Origin: Epiperipatus broadwayi | Lineage: Eukaryota > Onychophora > Udeonychophora > Euonychophora > Peripatidae | Direction: 5' to 3' | DNA length: 64,000 nucleotides | NCBI GenBank assembly: GCA_028023455.1 | Contig: JAQFVV010006295.1 | Coordinates: forward strand, 1,056,001-1,120,000 | In this document: positions 1 to 12,193 of the stretch, piece after piece | Position numbering within the stretch: position 1 is the first letter of the stretch | Layout of the letters: each line of letters begins with the position of its first letter | Notes under the pieces: model-generated | Databases searched by the model: none | The model's input: only the letters and a program-made list of their open reading frames with translations | What the model was told of the DNA's origin: nothing | Made by a program: the position numbers and the translations under genes

Positions 1-199
1 TTGATGATTCTTTATGTTGCCTATTTTAGGTTTTCCTAGTAACAGCTAATGGATAACCATTTTTCATAAGAGTTTGTTCTAGTTTCAAAAACCAACGATT
101 TGGAAAACAAGATCTATATAGAACAAACTCTTATGAAAAATGATTATCCCTCAGCTGTTACTAGGGAAACCTTAAATAGACAACATAAAGAACCATCAA
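1..199. repeat. Inverted repeat at the left edge of PLE-1 copy A
   Basis: Positions 1-81 are the reverse complement of 119-199 with about ten mismatches; the spacer is 82-118. Both arms are the same piece of the PLE-1 coding region, the linker between reverse transcriptase and endonuclease. This is a back-to-back junction of two PLE-1 pieces, of which the left one continues out of the window. Confidence 0.85.
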
Positions 200-992
200 A
201 AAAGAACAATTATTGGTACTGTAATATATCATTATATAGCAAAAATAGCAGACAAATTAAGAAAAATCTGCAATCAGTATAACATCAGAACAGCTTTTCA
301 GAGCCATACCACACTATGAGGAATTTTAACATCTTCAAAGGATAAAGTTGGAAATGCTGAAAAACAAAAACCATTTGTCTATGAAATACTATGTGAATGT
401 AGAAGAATGTATAATGATGAGTCCAGTGCCTCATTGAAAAGCAATTGCAAGAACATAAACTGATATTAGAACAGAGAAAACAGATATGTCTAATATAGCA
501 GTTGTTTTATGTACCAACATATGTTCATTCAATTGGTGAAAGTACAAAAGTATTGATAGAGAGGAAAAGGTACAAAAAAAAATTTAAAAAGCTGCTCACA
601 TGACAATGGTGAATAACTCCATATGTCAACCTATGGAAACCAGTAATCAATTTTGCCCTTAAGAAAAAGTTAAGAAATCAGTAGGAACCTCATAAGTATA
701 TTAAATTTCTACTGATTGTTGCCTTTGGAAAATTAGAGCATTACCTTAAAATTCAATATTCAAGAATATAAGGGTTCAGGTCGATTTCCATGCTAGTACT
801 GTCAGTGGTCAGGCCAGCAACACCTGCAGAAGATAGGAGAATAATAATTCAAAGCATTGTGCATCTACTAATCTGTATACTATTACTAACAGGTGAATGT
901 ACTTTGATGAAAATTTACATAAATTCAATTTTTTCTAAAGGCATTCAATACTGAATACTAGATGATGGAAATAGTCAACATATAAATACCAG
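82..992 (+). mobile_element. Penelope-like element PLE-1, decayed copy A (3' part)
   Basis: The stretch aligns by eye with the 3' part of the better copy at 39500-40607: linker, GIY-YIG endonuclease, stop region, tRNA-like module and 3' tail. An open stretch at 100-282 encodes the linker. After it the frame is broken many times, and the GIY-YIG region (about 370-660) has lost its YIG motif. The tRNA-like A and B boxes (about 728-800) and the hammerhead-like segment (about 815-870) are recognisable but heavily mutated. It is the oldest-looking of the PLE-1 copies. In PLEs this protein would combine reverse transcription with DNA nicking by the GIY-YIG domain; this copy cannot encode it. Confidence 0.85.
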
Positions 993-2041
993 AAATTAGT
1001 GTGTATCCATCTATCTAAATTAAATGTTCCTGCTTATTTACATTATGAAGTATGTGTGTGATGAAAAATTTAACTTTTGTAAGAAGTTGACAATCAGATA
1101 CTGCAAGAATTGAACCCTCCTTATGAATATAGAAGGTGTAGGACAATCTGGAAAAAAGTAATGCTAGTTTGTATTGGGGAGTTAGCAAATATTATATAAA
1201 CTACTGTTTTCTATCTAAACTATAAATATTTCATTTTAACTACCACTAATAAAAGTCATTTGTTTTGAAAGCTGGTTTGAAAAAAAATAGTCATACTATG
1301 TTCCTTGTATATTGTGTTAAGCACCAACATGGATTTAGTGAATTTGCAACAATGTTGTGCTTTGCATTTAATTTGTAGAGAGTTTTCATTTTTATCTTGT
1401 TTTCATTATATCTGAGCACAACTTTATTGTGTTTTCATGTTGAAGAAAAAATTGGTCTGAAGAGATTATACCAAGGCATTTCATACTAGCTACTGCCATA
1501 TAGTTGCTCCTCCCTCTTGATCACATTTCTATAGTTTTGATGTTGCTATCCTTTATAATATTGCAGAATTCATGATAATAAATTATGCATTTTCATAATA
1601 TACCAGCTTTAATTTCTGAAGTAAGGCATGAAAGATTACCATCTAACCACTTTTGAGAAATTACATATATCAATATGGTATATTCAAAAGTGAACCAATT
1701 CTCACACATATGCTGTTTTAATATAAATTGACATGCAGTCACACATAAGAAAAGATTTTAAAGGACAATTGAATCACACATATTATATATAAGCTTAAAG
1801 GACAAGTGATTCACTTGTTTTTTAAAATGTTTGCTTATGGCCGAGTGTCCATTTATATTAAAACAGTGCATATGTGAAGATTGATTTTCTTCCGAATATA
1901 TTACAATAAATATTGTGCTGTATAAAAAATATTTATCAATGTATGTATCAATGTGGTATATTTTTGTATTATAATCATTGTATTGAAATTGGAAGAAAAA
2001 ATATATAAAAGAAACTCATCAATATCCAAAACAGTAATAAT
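993..2041. other. AT-rich DNA, no gene seen
   Basis: No long reading frame or RNA gene seen. It holds short poly-A and poly-T tracts and an imperfect palindromic segment around 1700-1880, with sequence related to atgtgtgaaaa and gcatatgtg on both sides, possibly an old foldback repeat. Confidence 0.4.
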
Positions 2042-2096
2042 TTTAATAATGCTTTTATTTTATTTTATTATATTTAGAGTTTATTATTAATGCCTG
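2042..2096. repeat. Direct repeat flanking the LTR block, left copy
   Basis: About 54 bases just outside the left LTR recur at 8934-8987 with two or three differences. The match stops at the LTR edge on the right and at about 2042 on the left. Confidence 0.7.
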
Positions 2097-4092
2097 TGTA
2101 ACAATTTACCCCTCTTCTGAGTACTGTTTACATTTTTAAAATTATAATTTAGCTGAATTTAAACCTTTACTTTTATCAAACCAAATTTTCTACAGGTTTT
2201 TCTTTCCGAGGGTGAATTTTTACAGTGACACATATATATTACTAACGGCCCTTCCCATACGAAGTTTTCCCGAAAACAAATCGAGTCATTCACCCCTTAT
2301 GCGAAGTTTTCCCGAACTTTGGGTCATTCAAAGGGGTAAGTGAAGCAACTGACAACAAAACATACACATCAGGTAATGAAATTGAACCCTCCCAGCTTTA
2401 ACTTAACTTTAAGGAGACCTCTACGTTTATGGACAACGAATGTATTTTTTTTTTGTTCGTTGCCAAGTGTCAAACTTGTTATTCAACAAGAATCATAGGG
2501 TCCATTAAATATTTATTTGATTCAGCCTTTTAATTAGTTGCCCGTCTTAATGCTCAGGGTGTGGTAGCGCCATGCGCCGGAGAAGAAACGAAAGGGAATG
2601 CAATTTCAAATCAATTCGTTCTATATCTTTCTATTTCTGTTATCCCATTAAAGTTTAAACTAAATCTTTTACAATCCTCATATACTTTGCTATCTAATCT
2701 GTCTTGCTATAAATTATCGTTAAATTCACACCAGCACGCACATGTATAAGATTTTGGAACTCATAAATTCTATAACGTGTATCACACTAAATCAATCATT
2801 TAGCTACAGATCTACTATTACTTATTAAAAAAAAACACAATCAATAAATGGCACACATATACATATAATAAATATTTTAATGAAATATTATTCAGGAGAA
2901 GACAATAAAAAAAAATTCAATAATACAGGTATAGTATGAAATATTCTTGCAATTAGGTTGGATTAACTTTAAAAATTGAAAATGGCATAATAAGTGTATA
3001 TTTACCAGTATAGTATAATTTGAATAACTGGCGTATGTGTTTCCGAGTGCACTCGCAAAAAGATTCCAGGAATCCTACCTAGGCAAATATGGCGTCCATC
3101 ACTTAGTCCCTCTAAAGTGGCGTATTCAATCTTCTGTTCTTTATTTTTTCAGCTTAATTCCAGAATGGCATACGATCTACACTGGATTCAAATAGCTTTA
3201 GTTATGTAGGGCAGTTGGAGATGTTGATTGTAGAATATATTAATGTGGCATATTAAAATGGCTGGGGTCCGAACACCGACCAAGCACGATGGTGATTCTA
3301 CCCCATGCGATCCATGAGGTCACTCATATATGTAGTTTAGTTTGCACAATTTGCTTCTCCAACTTTCTTCTTTTCAGCTAATAAATTTTCTTCAACTAAA
3401 ATTTAGAATATCTTGCACGTAAGACTAGCAGAGCTCAACTGTCCATTTTTTCAAATTAATTAATCAATCCCCTTTGCCTCCCACCTGATCGCTGGTATTC
3501 CTTTGTTTCAAAAATAGATTTTCTTAATAAAAATGTCAAACAAAAGGAAAAGCACTTAGCGATCTTGACTTTTACTTATCTCTCTCTTTTTTTTTTTAAA
3601 TTCCTGAACTTTTAATTACAAATCCTTTTGCCAACTTTAACCAAACAAAAGAGATCGAAAATTAGTTCAATAACTAATGGCATTCCATGTTCATTTTTCT
3701 TAATCAAAATTATTTCTGAAAAATCCATTTAACTAAAACAAACACACACACAAAAAATATATATCCATTCAAGCAGTTAGATTTTGCTTTCTTTATTTTT
3801 CTTGAATAATGCGATCCAATTTGCCAATTCATTCAGGAAGTTTATACTCACAAAAGAAACTTTTCTTTTACCTGCTTTAAAGTCTTCTAAATTTCTACTT
3901 TCCTGTTTTCAACAATAATATCTACGTACATATACGTATGCCACTCATAATATATACCCATACCCCTCGTTCCAGCAAATACACGTGCGCTTGGTATGTG
4001 CGACTTTTATAAATAATTATCTAATACTAATAAATAAATAAAAATTATATACAACTACATTCTCGTTCCTTTTGTAACAGGGTTTGAACCCA
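2097..4092 (-). repeat. Long terminal repeat, left copy (3' LTR of a minus-strand element)
   Basis: This block repeats at 5570-7176. Read on the minus strand it begins TGGGTTCAAAC and ends TTGTTACA, the TG...CA ends expected of an LTR. It is about 2.0 kb against 1.6 kb for its partner. The difference is mainly a segment near 2440-2826 present only here, plus about 48 bases near 3235-3285. It contains a subrepeat at about 2260-2350, where cgaagttttcccgaa occurs twice followed by gtcattca. No protein is encoded; the small ORF at 2561-2749 lies in the private segment and looks accidental. Confidence 0.75.
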
Positions 4093-4127
4093 GTTCCTGT
4101 TACCCTGCCCCCCCCCCATTGAAAGAC
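4093..4127 (-). other. Probable polypurine tract of the LTR element
   Basis: Read on the minus strand, the bases just before the 3' LTR are a G run followed by CAGGGTAACAGGAAC. A purine-rich tract here is what primes plus-strand DNA synthesis in LTR retroelements. The role is inferred from position and composition. Confidence 0.5.
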
Positions 4128-4158
4128 TTCAAAACGAGGTTTATTTCGTTTTGAAGGC
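4128..4158. repeat. Short perfect hairpin beside the polypurine tract
   Basis: cttcaaaacga and its reverse complement tcgttttgaag are separated by about nine bases. Function unknown. Confidence 0.5.
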
Positions 4159-4250
4159 TACCAAAAAAAAACCTCTGATCCTAACCCTTTCCCATATGTA
4201 TATGTCTTTTCCCTTCTCTTCTGTTCCCATAAACTTCATTTTATTATTTG

Positions 4251-5188
4251 CTATGGTTTTTGGCAGTTAGAATCCTTTTCTTGATCATCGTTTCTCCATT
4301 TGCCTCGATCTATAGGTTTATCCTGTTCCCTTTCACTCATATCTATAGCACCTAACATCTCAGCCACCTCTTCAGTCGATAACCTCCCATTCCCTATCAG
4401 CATCTGTTCGATCCTTGTCGGCAAATTGTGCCTGATGATTCTAATTATATGTCGCTCCATCATATTGTATTCGTCCAAGGTTCGCAATTTAGCTACTTGT
4501 CGCCGAAAAAATTGCGTGTAGTTCTCTTGCCCATTTACTCTATATTTTTCCTGCATTATACGGTATTAACGACCTCTTGCCGCTCTTCCGACCAAAACGT
4601 TTCATACACAGCTTCCGTATACTCTTTAAACGTTTGAGGTTGGCAAAATAGAGACTCCCACCATGACAACACACTCCCCGCCAAGTTGCTACATGCTATT
4701 ATTACCTTGTTCCCTTCTGACATTTCGTTTACATTAAAGTACCTCTGTAGGCTCTTGAGGTGCTCTACTGGTGCCTCTTCTATTTAACCGGAGAATGAAC
4801 GGATCTTAAGGAATTGGTTAACATTTGTCTGGCTATCTATCCTTTTCTTCATGATTTGCTGCTCTTCCCTTATCTTCTCTCCTATTATGACTCAACCCGT
4901 TTTAATTTTATTTTCCTCTGTATTTTCCTCTACTTCTAATTTATCTGTCGCTTGCTTTTCACTCTCCCCCACCTCTGCCTTACTGCTTCCAATTTCTTCA
5001 TGCAACTTTTTCTCCAATTCTGCCAAACTCTTTTCATTTTCTATCTGCATCTCTGATAACCTTTTGTTCATTTCTACCTTTACCTCCCTTATTTCTTTTC
5101 ATAACCTTTCTTCCATTTCTCATAACATTACCATGATCTGTTTAAACATGTCCATTCCCTTTCCCTTGTCCGACGTTTCTGAATCCAT
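4251..5188 (-). pseudogene. gag: Retroelement Gag, Ty3/gypsy-like, broken
   Basis: Read on the minus strand from an ATG at 5188, one frame carries a charged, probably coiled-coil N-terminus rich in Glu and Lys (residues about 23-110). A retrotransposon Gag domain follows, with FLKIRSFSG, then EHLKSLQRYFNVN, then SNLAGSVLSWWESLF and VYETFW. The spacing matches the family pattern in which a Trp-Trp pair follows a Leu-x-Gly motif. Gag forms the particle that packages element RNA. Four in-frame stops lie before about 4780, and a frame change near 4560 moves the remainder into the frame of 4251-4556 (MQEKYRVNGQENYTQFF...). No CCHC knuckle, protease, reverse transcriptase or integrase follows: the 3' LTR begins about 160 bases downstream. 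The copy is a gag-only relic. Confidence 0.75.
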
Positions 5189-5569
5189 GTTGCTCTATGA
5201 CCTAGTTTTCATCTGATTTTAATTTTATATTATTTTTGTTTAATGCGATTAACAATACGTGCCGGGTTCAATGTCCCAGCCCCCAACCATTTCTCCATGT
5301 AGTATTTATTTCCCCCCTTTTTGTTTTTGCCCTATTTGTCTATTTACTATTAAATTCCATTATTATTTTTCTCTTCTGAGAAAAAAAAAAAATTTATCTA
5401 AACAGCATTCATTTTTACACTTAAAAAAAAAAACAAAACTATATTTCCTCTCTTCCTTTTTTTTTTTAAAAAAAAATTTCTCCCTTTGATTTATGCGCCC
5501 TCTATATCCTTCAGCCGCATTCACCCTATCGATCTCCGTTCTTCAAAAGCCCCGTTGTTGAACATCCAC
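5189..5569 (-). other. Leader between 5' LTR and gag, with possible primer-binding site
   Basis: Minus-strand leader of the LTR element. Immediately after the 5' LTR it reads G then TGGATGTTCAACAACGGGG; a TGG start is typical of a tRNA primer-binding site, but I could not assign a tRNA. The small plus-strand ORF at 5259-5489 is an artefact of poly-A and poly-T runs. Confidence 0.45.
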
Positions 5570-7176
5570 TGTAACAATTTATCCCTCTTCTGACTACTGT
5601 TTATGTTTTTAAAATTATAATTTAGCTGAATTCAAACCTTTACTTTTATCAGACCAAATTTTCTACAGTTTTTTTTTTCGAGGGTGAATTTTTACAGTGA
5701 AGCATATATATTACTAACGGCCCTTCCCATACGAAGTTTTCCCGAAAACAAATCGAGTCATTCACCCTTTACGCAAAGTTTTCTCGAACTTTGGGTCATT
5801 CAAAGGGGTAAGTGAAGCAACCGACAACAAAACACATACACATCAGGTAATGAAATCGAACCCTCCCAACCTTAACTTAACTTTAACTAGACCTCTACGT
5901 TTATGGACAATGAATGTATTTTTTTTTTTTTTGAAAAAACACAATAAATGGCACACATATACATATAATAAATATTTTAATGAAATATTATTCAGGAGAA
6001 GACAATAAAAAAAATTCAATAATACAGGTATAGTATGAAATATTCTCACAATTAGGTTGGATTAACTTTAAAAATTGAAAATGGCATAATAAGTGTATAT
6101 TTACCGGTATAGTATAATTTGAATAACTGGCATATGTTTTTCCGAGTGCACTCGCAAAACGATTCCGGAATCCTACCTAGGCAAATATAGTGTCCATCGC
6201 TTCCACTTAACATTTCATTCCTTTAGTCCCTATAAAGTGGCGTATTCAATCTTCTGTTCTTTATTCTTTCGGCTTAATTTCGGAATGGCATACGATCTAC
6301 ACTGGATTCAAATAGCTTTAATTATGTAGGGCAGTTGGAAATGTTGATTGTAGAATATACACCGACCAAGCATGATGGTGATTCTACCCCATGCGATCCA
6401 TGAGGTCACTCATATATGTAGTTTAGTTTGCACAATTTGCTTCTCCAACTTTCTTCTTTTCAGCTAATAAATTTTCTTCAACTAAAATTTAGAATATCTT
6501 GCATGTAAGACTAGCAGAGCTCAACTGTCCATTTTTTCCAAATTAATTAATCAATCCCCTTTGCCTCCCACCTGATCACTGGTATTCCTTTGTTTCAAAA
6601 ATAGATTTTCTTACAAAAATGTCAAACAAAAGGAAAACCACTTAGTGATCTTGACTTTTACTTATCTCTTTTTTTCTTTTTAAATTCCTGAACTTTTAAT
6701 TACAAATCTTTTTGCCAACTTTAACCAAACAAAAGAGATCGAAAATTAGTTCAATAACTAATGGCATTCCATGTTCATTTTTCTTAATCAAAATTATTTC
6801 TGAAAAATTTATTTAATTAAAACAAACACACACAAAAAAAATATATATCCATTCAAGCAGTTGGATTTTGCTTTCTTTATTTTTCTTGAACAATGCAATC
6901 CATTTTGCCAATTCATTCAGGAAGTTTATACTCACAAAAGAAACTTTTCTTTTACCTGCTTTAAAGTCTTCTAAATTTCTACTTTCCTGTTCTCAACAAT
7001 AATATCTACCTACATATACGTATGCCACTCATAATATATACCCACATCCCTCGTTCCAGCAAATACACGTGCGCTTGGTATGTGCGACTTTTATAAATAA
7101 TTATCTAATACCAATAAATAAATAAAAATTATATACAACTACATTCTCGTTCCTTTTGTAACAGAGTTTGAACCCA
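5570..7176 (-). repeat. Long terminal repeat, right copy (5' LTR of a minus-strand element)
   Basis: This copy is near-identical to 2097-4092 over most of its length. It lacks about 390 bases at about 5925-5935 and about 48 bases near 6358, and has about 20 extra bases near 6200. LTR ends are TGGGTTCAAACTC and TTGTTACA on the minus strand. Many single-base differences between the LTRs indicate an old insertion, since the two are identical at integration. Confidence 0.75.
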
Positions 7177-7994
7177 TTAAACTTCCTCAAAAAACACATT
7201 AAAAAAATTACTTAGTGTTAGTAATGATGTTTCACAAATAATTAAAAAGACAAAATTTTGGTTAGTAATTACAAGAAAGATGAAAAAATGCTGACTATTC
7301 TTTCCTTTCCACTCCAGCTGAGATTACACCTCCTCCCTCAAGAATTTCCTTTTTCCTACATTTCATTATTAACTTAGGCAAGTCAAAGAAGTTACATGAT
7401 TTTAATTTTTTTTTTTTAAATTATGATTTATATTAATTACGTTTTATTCCTTGCATTTATTTCTACACATGCGCAATTTTCTTACTGGCAGTACTTTTTA
7501 CACAAAATTCAAGTTTATAACTTTATATAATATAGACAGAAAATATTTCACTTTAAAAAAAAATTTATTCAGTGTACTCGTGGTTTATTATACATCGTGC
7601 CACGTTGGGAGTCCATTTTCACAGTCACTGAAAAGAGCCTTCAATGTACGAGGGCGCCATCTAGGTATTTGAACCTAGAAAAATTTATATAGTAGGCAGA
7701 TACGCAAGTTAAGATCCAAAACATTTATATATATATATTATTTTGACCGTTTGCCCATTGTCACTAGCCCATGGAGTAGCAGAGATTAATATAATATAAA
7801 TTCTTATCCAATTATATTTCAATATAAAAAAATAAATAAATAAAATAAGCCACTGCCAGTAATTAACACACAAATAGATTTTTATTAACGCACATTTAAA
7901 ATTGAGGAATAAATTTATTTTAGATTTTACATTAATAATTTTTTTTTTTTAATTTAAATTCAAATTACTATTTAAATAGACCGCACAGATGGAT
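7177..7994. other. AT-rich DNA between LTR block and LTR fragment
   Basis: No gene recognised. A less AT-rich patch at 7590-7680 contains the ORF end of 7451-7672, which has no family features and is probably accidental. Confidence 0.35.
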
Positions 7995-8208
7995 ATTTCC
8001 GAGGGTGAATTTTTTTACCGTGATGCATGTATTACTAACGGTCCTTCCATATGAAGTTTTCCCGAAAACAAATCGAGTCATTCACCCCTTAAAAGAAGTT
8101 TTCCCGAACTTTGGGTCATTCAAAGGGGTAAGTGAAGCAACCGACAGTAAAACACATACATATCAGGCAATGAAATTGAAACCTTCTCAACTTTAACGTA
8201 ACTTTTAA
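7995..8208 (-). repeat. Third, partial copy of the LTR sequence
   Basis: About 210 bases match the LTR part at 2203-2420 and 5685-5890, including both copies of the cgaagttttcccgaa subrepeat. Flanking LTR sequence is absent on both sides, so this is a fragment rather than a full solo LTR. Confidence 0.8.
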
Positions 8209-8933
8209 TTAGAACATAATATACACACACACAAAAAAATGAAATGGAAATGATTGCTTAAACATCTTCATAAAAAATATATATTAACAATTGAATTTGC
8301 ATTTTTAAGTTAGATAAGAGTTCTTATTTTCAGCTATTAATTAATTGCAATTTTTTAGGAAAGTTCTTATTAAATAGACACAAGAGTTCATACGTTACGG
8401 ATTGAGCAGATTTAGAGATCCATCTTCGTGATCACTTTCGTAGATTTTGTCATTCTTTGAAATGAAACCGCTACTTGCCATTCATTTGGTCAGGAACTGT
8501 CATCCAGAGGCCTCAGCTGGTTGTCCGGAAAATTAAATTTATTGTAGACTTCCACATCGTGAAAATCTGCAATATAGCTAGTTATAATGATATATTCACA
8601 GTCAGCTCTCTGATCTCAATTATAATAATCCTTTGGCTTTTATATTTTTATTAGTCTCTTATCATCCAATCTTTGGATTCAACCGGCAAGATGTCACTAT
8701 TCCTTTCGTGTTTCAGTTATGGTCCGTGCTGTCATTTTCGTGCTTGCATTGGTCATTTAATTTCTTTGTATTCTCTTACCATTTAATTTATTTTAAGGGC
8801 CTCAAGGAGTTTGCTTTAGAACAATCATTTAATTAATAAAACAATCATTTCCATTTTCTAACATTATAGAAATCAACATTTTTTTTTTTTTCAAAGATAT
8901 CAAATCTTTATATCTTTAGATTTCACCTCCTCC
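8209..8933. other. AT-rich DNA, no gene seen
   Basis: A mixed-composition patch at 8395-8540 has fewer A and T than its surroundings but no frame I recognise. The ORF at 8633-8836 is hydrophobic without motifs and is not called. Confidence 0.35.
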
Positions 8934-8987
8934 CTTTAATAATGCTTTTATTTTATTATATTTAGAGTTTATCATTAATGCCTGTTA
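8934..8987. repeat. Direct repeat flanking the LTR block, right copy
   Basis: Second copy of 2042-2096. The two bracket the whole LTR element plus the LTR fragment. Confidence 0.7.
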
Positions 8988-10950
8988 ATACTATTATTAT
9001 CATTATAACTGCTAATAGGTTAATTACCAAGAAATTTAAGCTTAATATATTTTTATTATTTATAAGAAATAAAATATTACACAGAAGGTATTGTTTAGCA
9101 TAAACGAATTTTTAAAATTAGCATATAAATACACATGCACAAATGCAAAAAAAAAAAACCTATAAAAATTATTAAATATGTAAAAAAAAAAACCTTGTTA
9201 TATAATAATTCCATTGTTGCAATAATATTAATCCAACAATAATGATTTTTCTACTTGCCCAGATTAACAATTTTGTGTGAATTAATAGAAAATGCAACAA
9301 TATATCTCATCCTTTCATCATAAATATTTTTTGTCTTTGTCTATAAAACGCTTGTATGCTACAGTTTGGAATTTTCACTAATATAACATCTAAATAATAA
9401 TTATTAATTTTAATATCTTATCAACAATCAGTCCCGGAACATTCTATATATAAAACATTTTGTATATTGCTTCAGCATTTTTCTAATAATAAAAAGAAAG
9501 CGAGAATTTACATTTGCTTGTTTTTCCCTTGTTTTATTATTATTTAATATAAATAATAATAATTATAACTATTAATTTAATATTTTGAATATGTACAACA
9601 TATTTATGTGATAAATACTTCTTTTAATATTGGTACAGCATTATTATAATCTAACAACTAGAGACTTTTCTCCTCTCTTTATCTCCATTTTATTTCATAT
9701 AATCATTTCATCCTCCTTCTGTTATTCTCAATGTAAGAAGTTTATATTTTTCTTTTTGCACTAAGATCATCTACATTAAAGTTGTTTTTTTTTTTTAAAA
9801 AAAAAGTTAGTGATTAAAGTTTTTGAGTTGATATTTTTTAGGAAAAAAATTTAAATGATGAATTAGAGCACTCAAACTAAGAACATTCAAAATAGAAAAT
9901 ATATCACTTAAGCTATTTAGCCATATTAATTTATTAATATTTACTTTCATTTTTAAATAGGGGGTTTTCATTGTTGTTATTTAAATGTAGTAATACAAAA
10001 AATAAATTTAAAAATATTACTAAAATAAATTATAATTTTTGCTAAAATAAAAAAAAATTTGGTAGTAATACTGAAAATTTTAAGTGCTATTGTAATTGTT
10101 GGATTAAAAGAATTGCTGGATTTCAATTGATGGATTAATGATATAGCATCCATGAACATATTAAAAATTTTGTAAATGCATTTTATGTAAAACTTTTTCT
10201 TGAAGGAGGAGGAAAATCCTTTATTAAATTCAAATAAGTTATATCTATTAATTGAGAATATCAAAACTAATTTTTTTAATAAAAATTATTATTGCTATAT
10301 ATATTTGTAATAAGTATGTACATTTGTAATTTTAATTAAGCAACATTTTGATTAGGGGGGGGGGGCAGTATTAAAAAGTTTTTGTTTGCATAATCTTTTA
10401 CAAAATTTGTTAATATTATTATTATTGCAAAACACAAAACTTTTTATGTGATTAATATAGAAGGTATATTTGTGAAATGCCTCTTGTATTTTATAAATTT
10501 CATCTTTTTTCTTTCTAACTTTTATTCTTTGTATCTTAATGTCTACAAGTGTACAACTCTTTTACAATCTGAATGATGATTTGTCATCTTTTGGATAAAG
10601 TATATCAATGTTTTTAGTAATTATTTTGTTTGGCTATCAATTGTTACATTAATATTAGTTCAGATATAGATTTTAAACTCAAGTAAAAGATCAATATATC
10701 TAGTCCTATAAATTTCAATTACATGTAGCATTATTTTAACTTTCTTCTATTATTCGTAAACTGTTTAATATTGCCCTTCTTAAATAATAAATGATTAAAG
10801 TTATTATAAAAAGGCCAATGATTGCCACAATACATTTCCACTAAACTAGCTTTGTTAATTGACCTAGATTATAAAAATCCTAAATATCTTTACCATTGTT
10901 CATTATTTATTTATCATTTTATTGTAATTTTATCTACAAGTTTGCAACTA
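8988..10950. other. AT-rich DNA, no gene seen
   Basis: Poly-A and poly-T tracts and a G run at about 10356-10364. The 95-residue minus-strand ORF at 9977-10264 is rich in Ile, Phe and Lys as expected of random AT-rich sequence, and no family is recognised. Confidence 0.4.
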
Positions 10951-12193
10951 CACCTGTGTCTCATTTTACACGATAGATAGGTTCCTCAGAAAACATGCAC
11001 AAATAAAATCGCGCAAAAATAGATGTAACTTACTTTGAAAAAGGGAGGATATGGACTGTGATTTTTCAAAAGTCGCGTAAAAGCAAAGCACCAATGTAAA
11101 ATTACTTTAAAATTCGCGCAAAAAAAAAAATAAGAAAATAAAATATGACTAATAAAAAATTTCAAATTTGAAAAAAATTGATACAAGACAAACTTTTTTT
11201 AATATAATATTTAATTTTATTCAAAATAATATATTTTTATGCATAATTTACAGTACAGTAATTTACATTTTTTATACACGTTTTAATTATTATCGCTATT
11301 TGCCAATAAACAGGTTCGTTTGCAAACTGGTAAAAAATCAGATTCTTCTGATGATGTGATGTACTGTAGCTACAAGAAGAAATACAACTAGCGCCAACTT
11401 CACACTCATGTTGTGTTAATGGTTTTCTGGTGACAACGTAATTAGTAATTAATCTTTGAGATGATGATTTTATTAATTGTTTATGAAACTAACAACAAAA
11501 AATTAAATTCTTATTTTTTTTTTTTTCCATGTGTCATAGCATCGGCCGGGACGCGAACCCACAACCGTCTGCAACCAACTACTTGCTTGCATGGCGGCTG
11601 CAATACCTCTCGGCTAACAACGCAAGACTAAATTCTTATTTTTGTCTTTAATTTTTTAATTTTCAATTTCATTTAAAAATGAAATTACGTTTCATATCAC
11701 ATTAATTTCAAGTCACTGTAAGTAATTTTTAAATTGTTAATTACAATTAAAAATCAGATTTTAATTTTTAATTGTCAAATTTAAGTGTGCCCACTGCTAT
11801 CACTCATCTTTTAAAAATAAACTTGCAGACACTAAATGATTAATAATTGATTATGTTGTTTTTTAAAAAGCAAAAACAGAATGTGATTTAAAATGCAAAA
11901 TTAACATGCACAATGTTTGAACTAATTTACATTATAATCTTGTAAAATTTAATGTGTGTATACATAAAATGTGGAGCTCATGATTTTAATTTCTTTATTG
12001 CATAAAATCTTACTATTATAAAGCACTGAAAATATTGAAATTACTAAGATGAAAGTCGAATTCCAATAATGTGCTATTACTTTCAATATGACATAAGTGC
12101 GCAAAATTTATTATTTAAAGTAACAGCGCATTATTGGAGTTCGACTGCCAAAGAAACATGAATCGTAAGTCCGCGTAAAAAGAGACCCAGGTG
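10951..12193. mobile_element. TIR DNA transposon-like element, non-autonomous, TA target duplication
   Basis: The left end CACCTGTGTCTCATTTTACACG (10951-10972) and the reverse complement of the right end (12172-12193) agree at 19 of 22 positions, and each is bordered by TA. A motif CGCG(C/T)AAAA recurs close to both ends at 11010, 11074, 11115 and 12173, with a variant GTGCGCAAAA at 12097. Such subterminal copies are typical transposase-binding repeats. A second inverted pair (12058-12082 with 12119-12143) lies near the right end. No transposase is encoded. Ends and TA duplication suggest a pogo/Tigger-like or other Tc1-mariner group member; that placement is inference. A SINE is inserted at 11519-11627. 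Confidence 0.55.
11504..11643 (-). mobile_element. tRNA-derived SINE, minus strand, with target duplication
   Basis: On the minus strand 11627-11519 reads TTAGCCGAGAGGT (an A-box-like promoter element), then a GGTTCGCGTCC B box, then GGCCGATGCTATGACAC and a poly-A tail. Flanking copies of taaattcttattttt (11504-11518 and 11629-11643) look like the target-site duplication. The same family occurs at 58341-58376 and 61542-61651. SINEs are transcribed by RNA polymerase III from these boxes and mobilised by LINE proteins; poly-A here suggests an L1-like or other poly-A-recognising partner. Confidence 0.75.

Noticed and set aside
4585-4594. GCTCTTCCGA within gag as adapter contamination
   Set aside because: Only ten bases match and they fit the gag reading frame (SEERQE).
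9977-10264. 95-codon minus-strand ORF
   Set aside because: Ile/Phe/Lys/Asn string expected from AT-rich DNA; no motif and no neighbouring support.
11519-11627. Functional tRNA gene on the minus strand
   Set aside because: Poly-A tail, target duplication and further copies mark it as a SINE.
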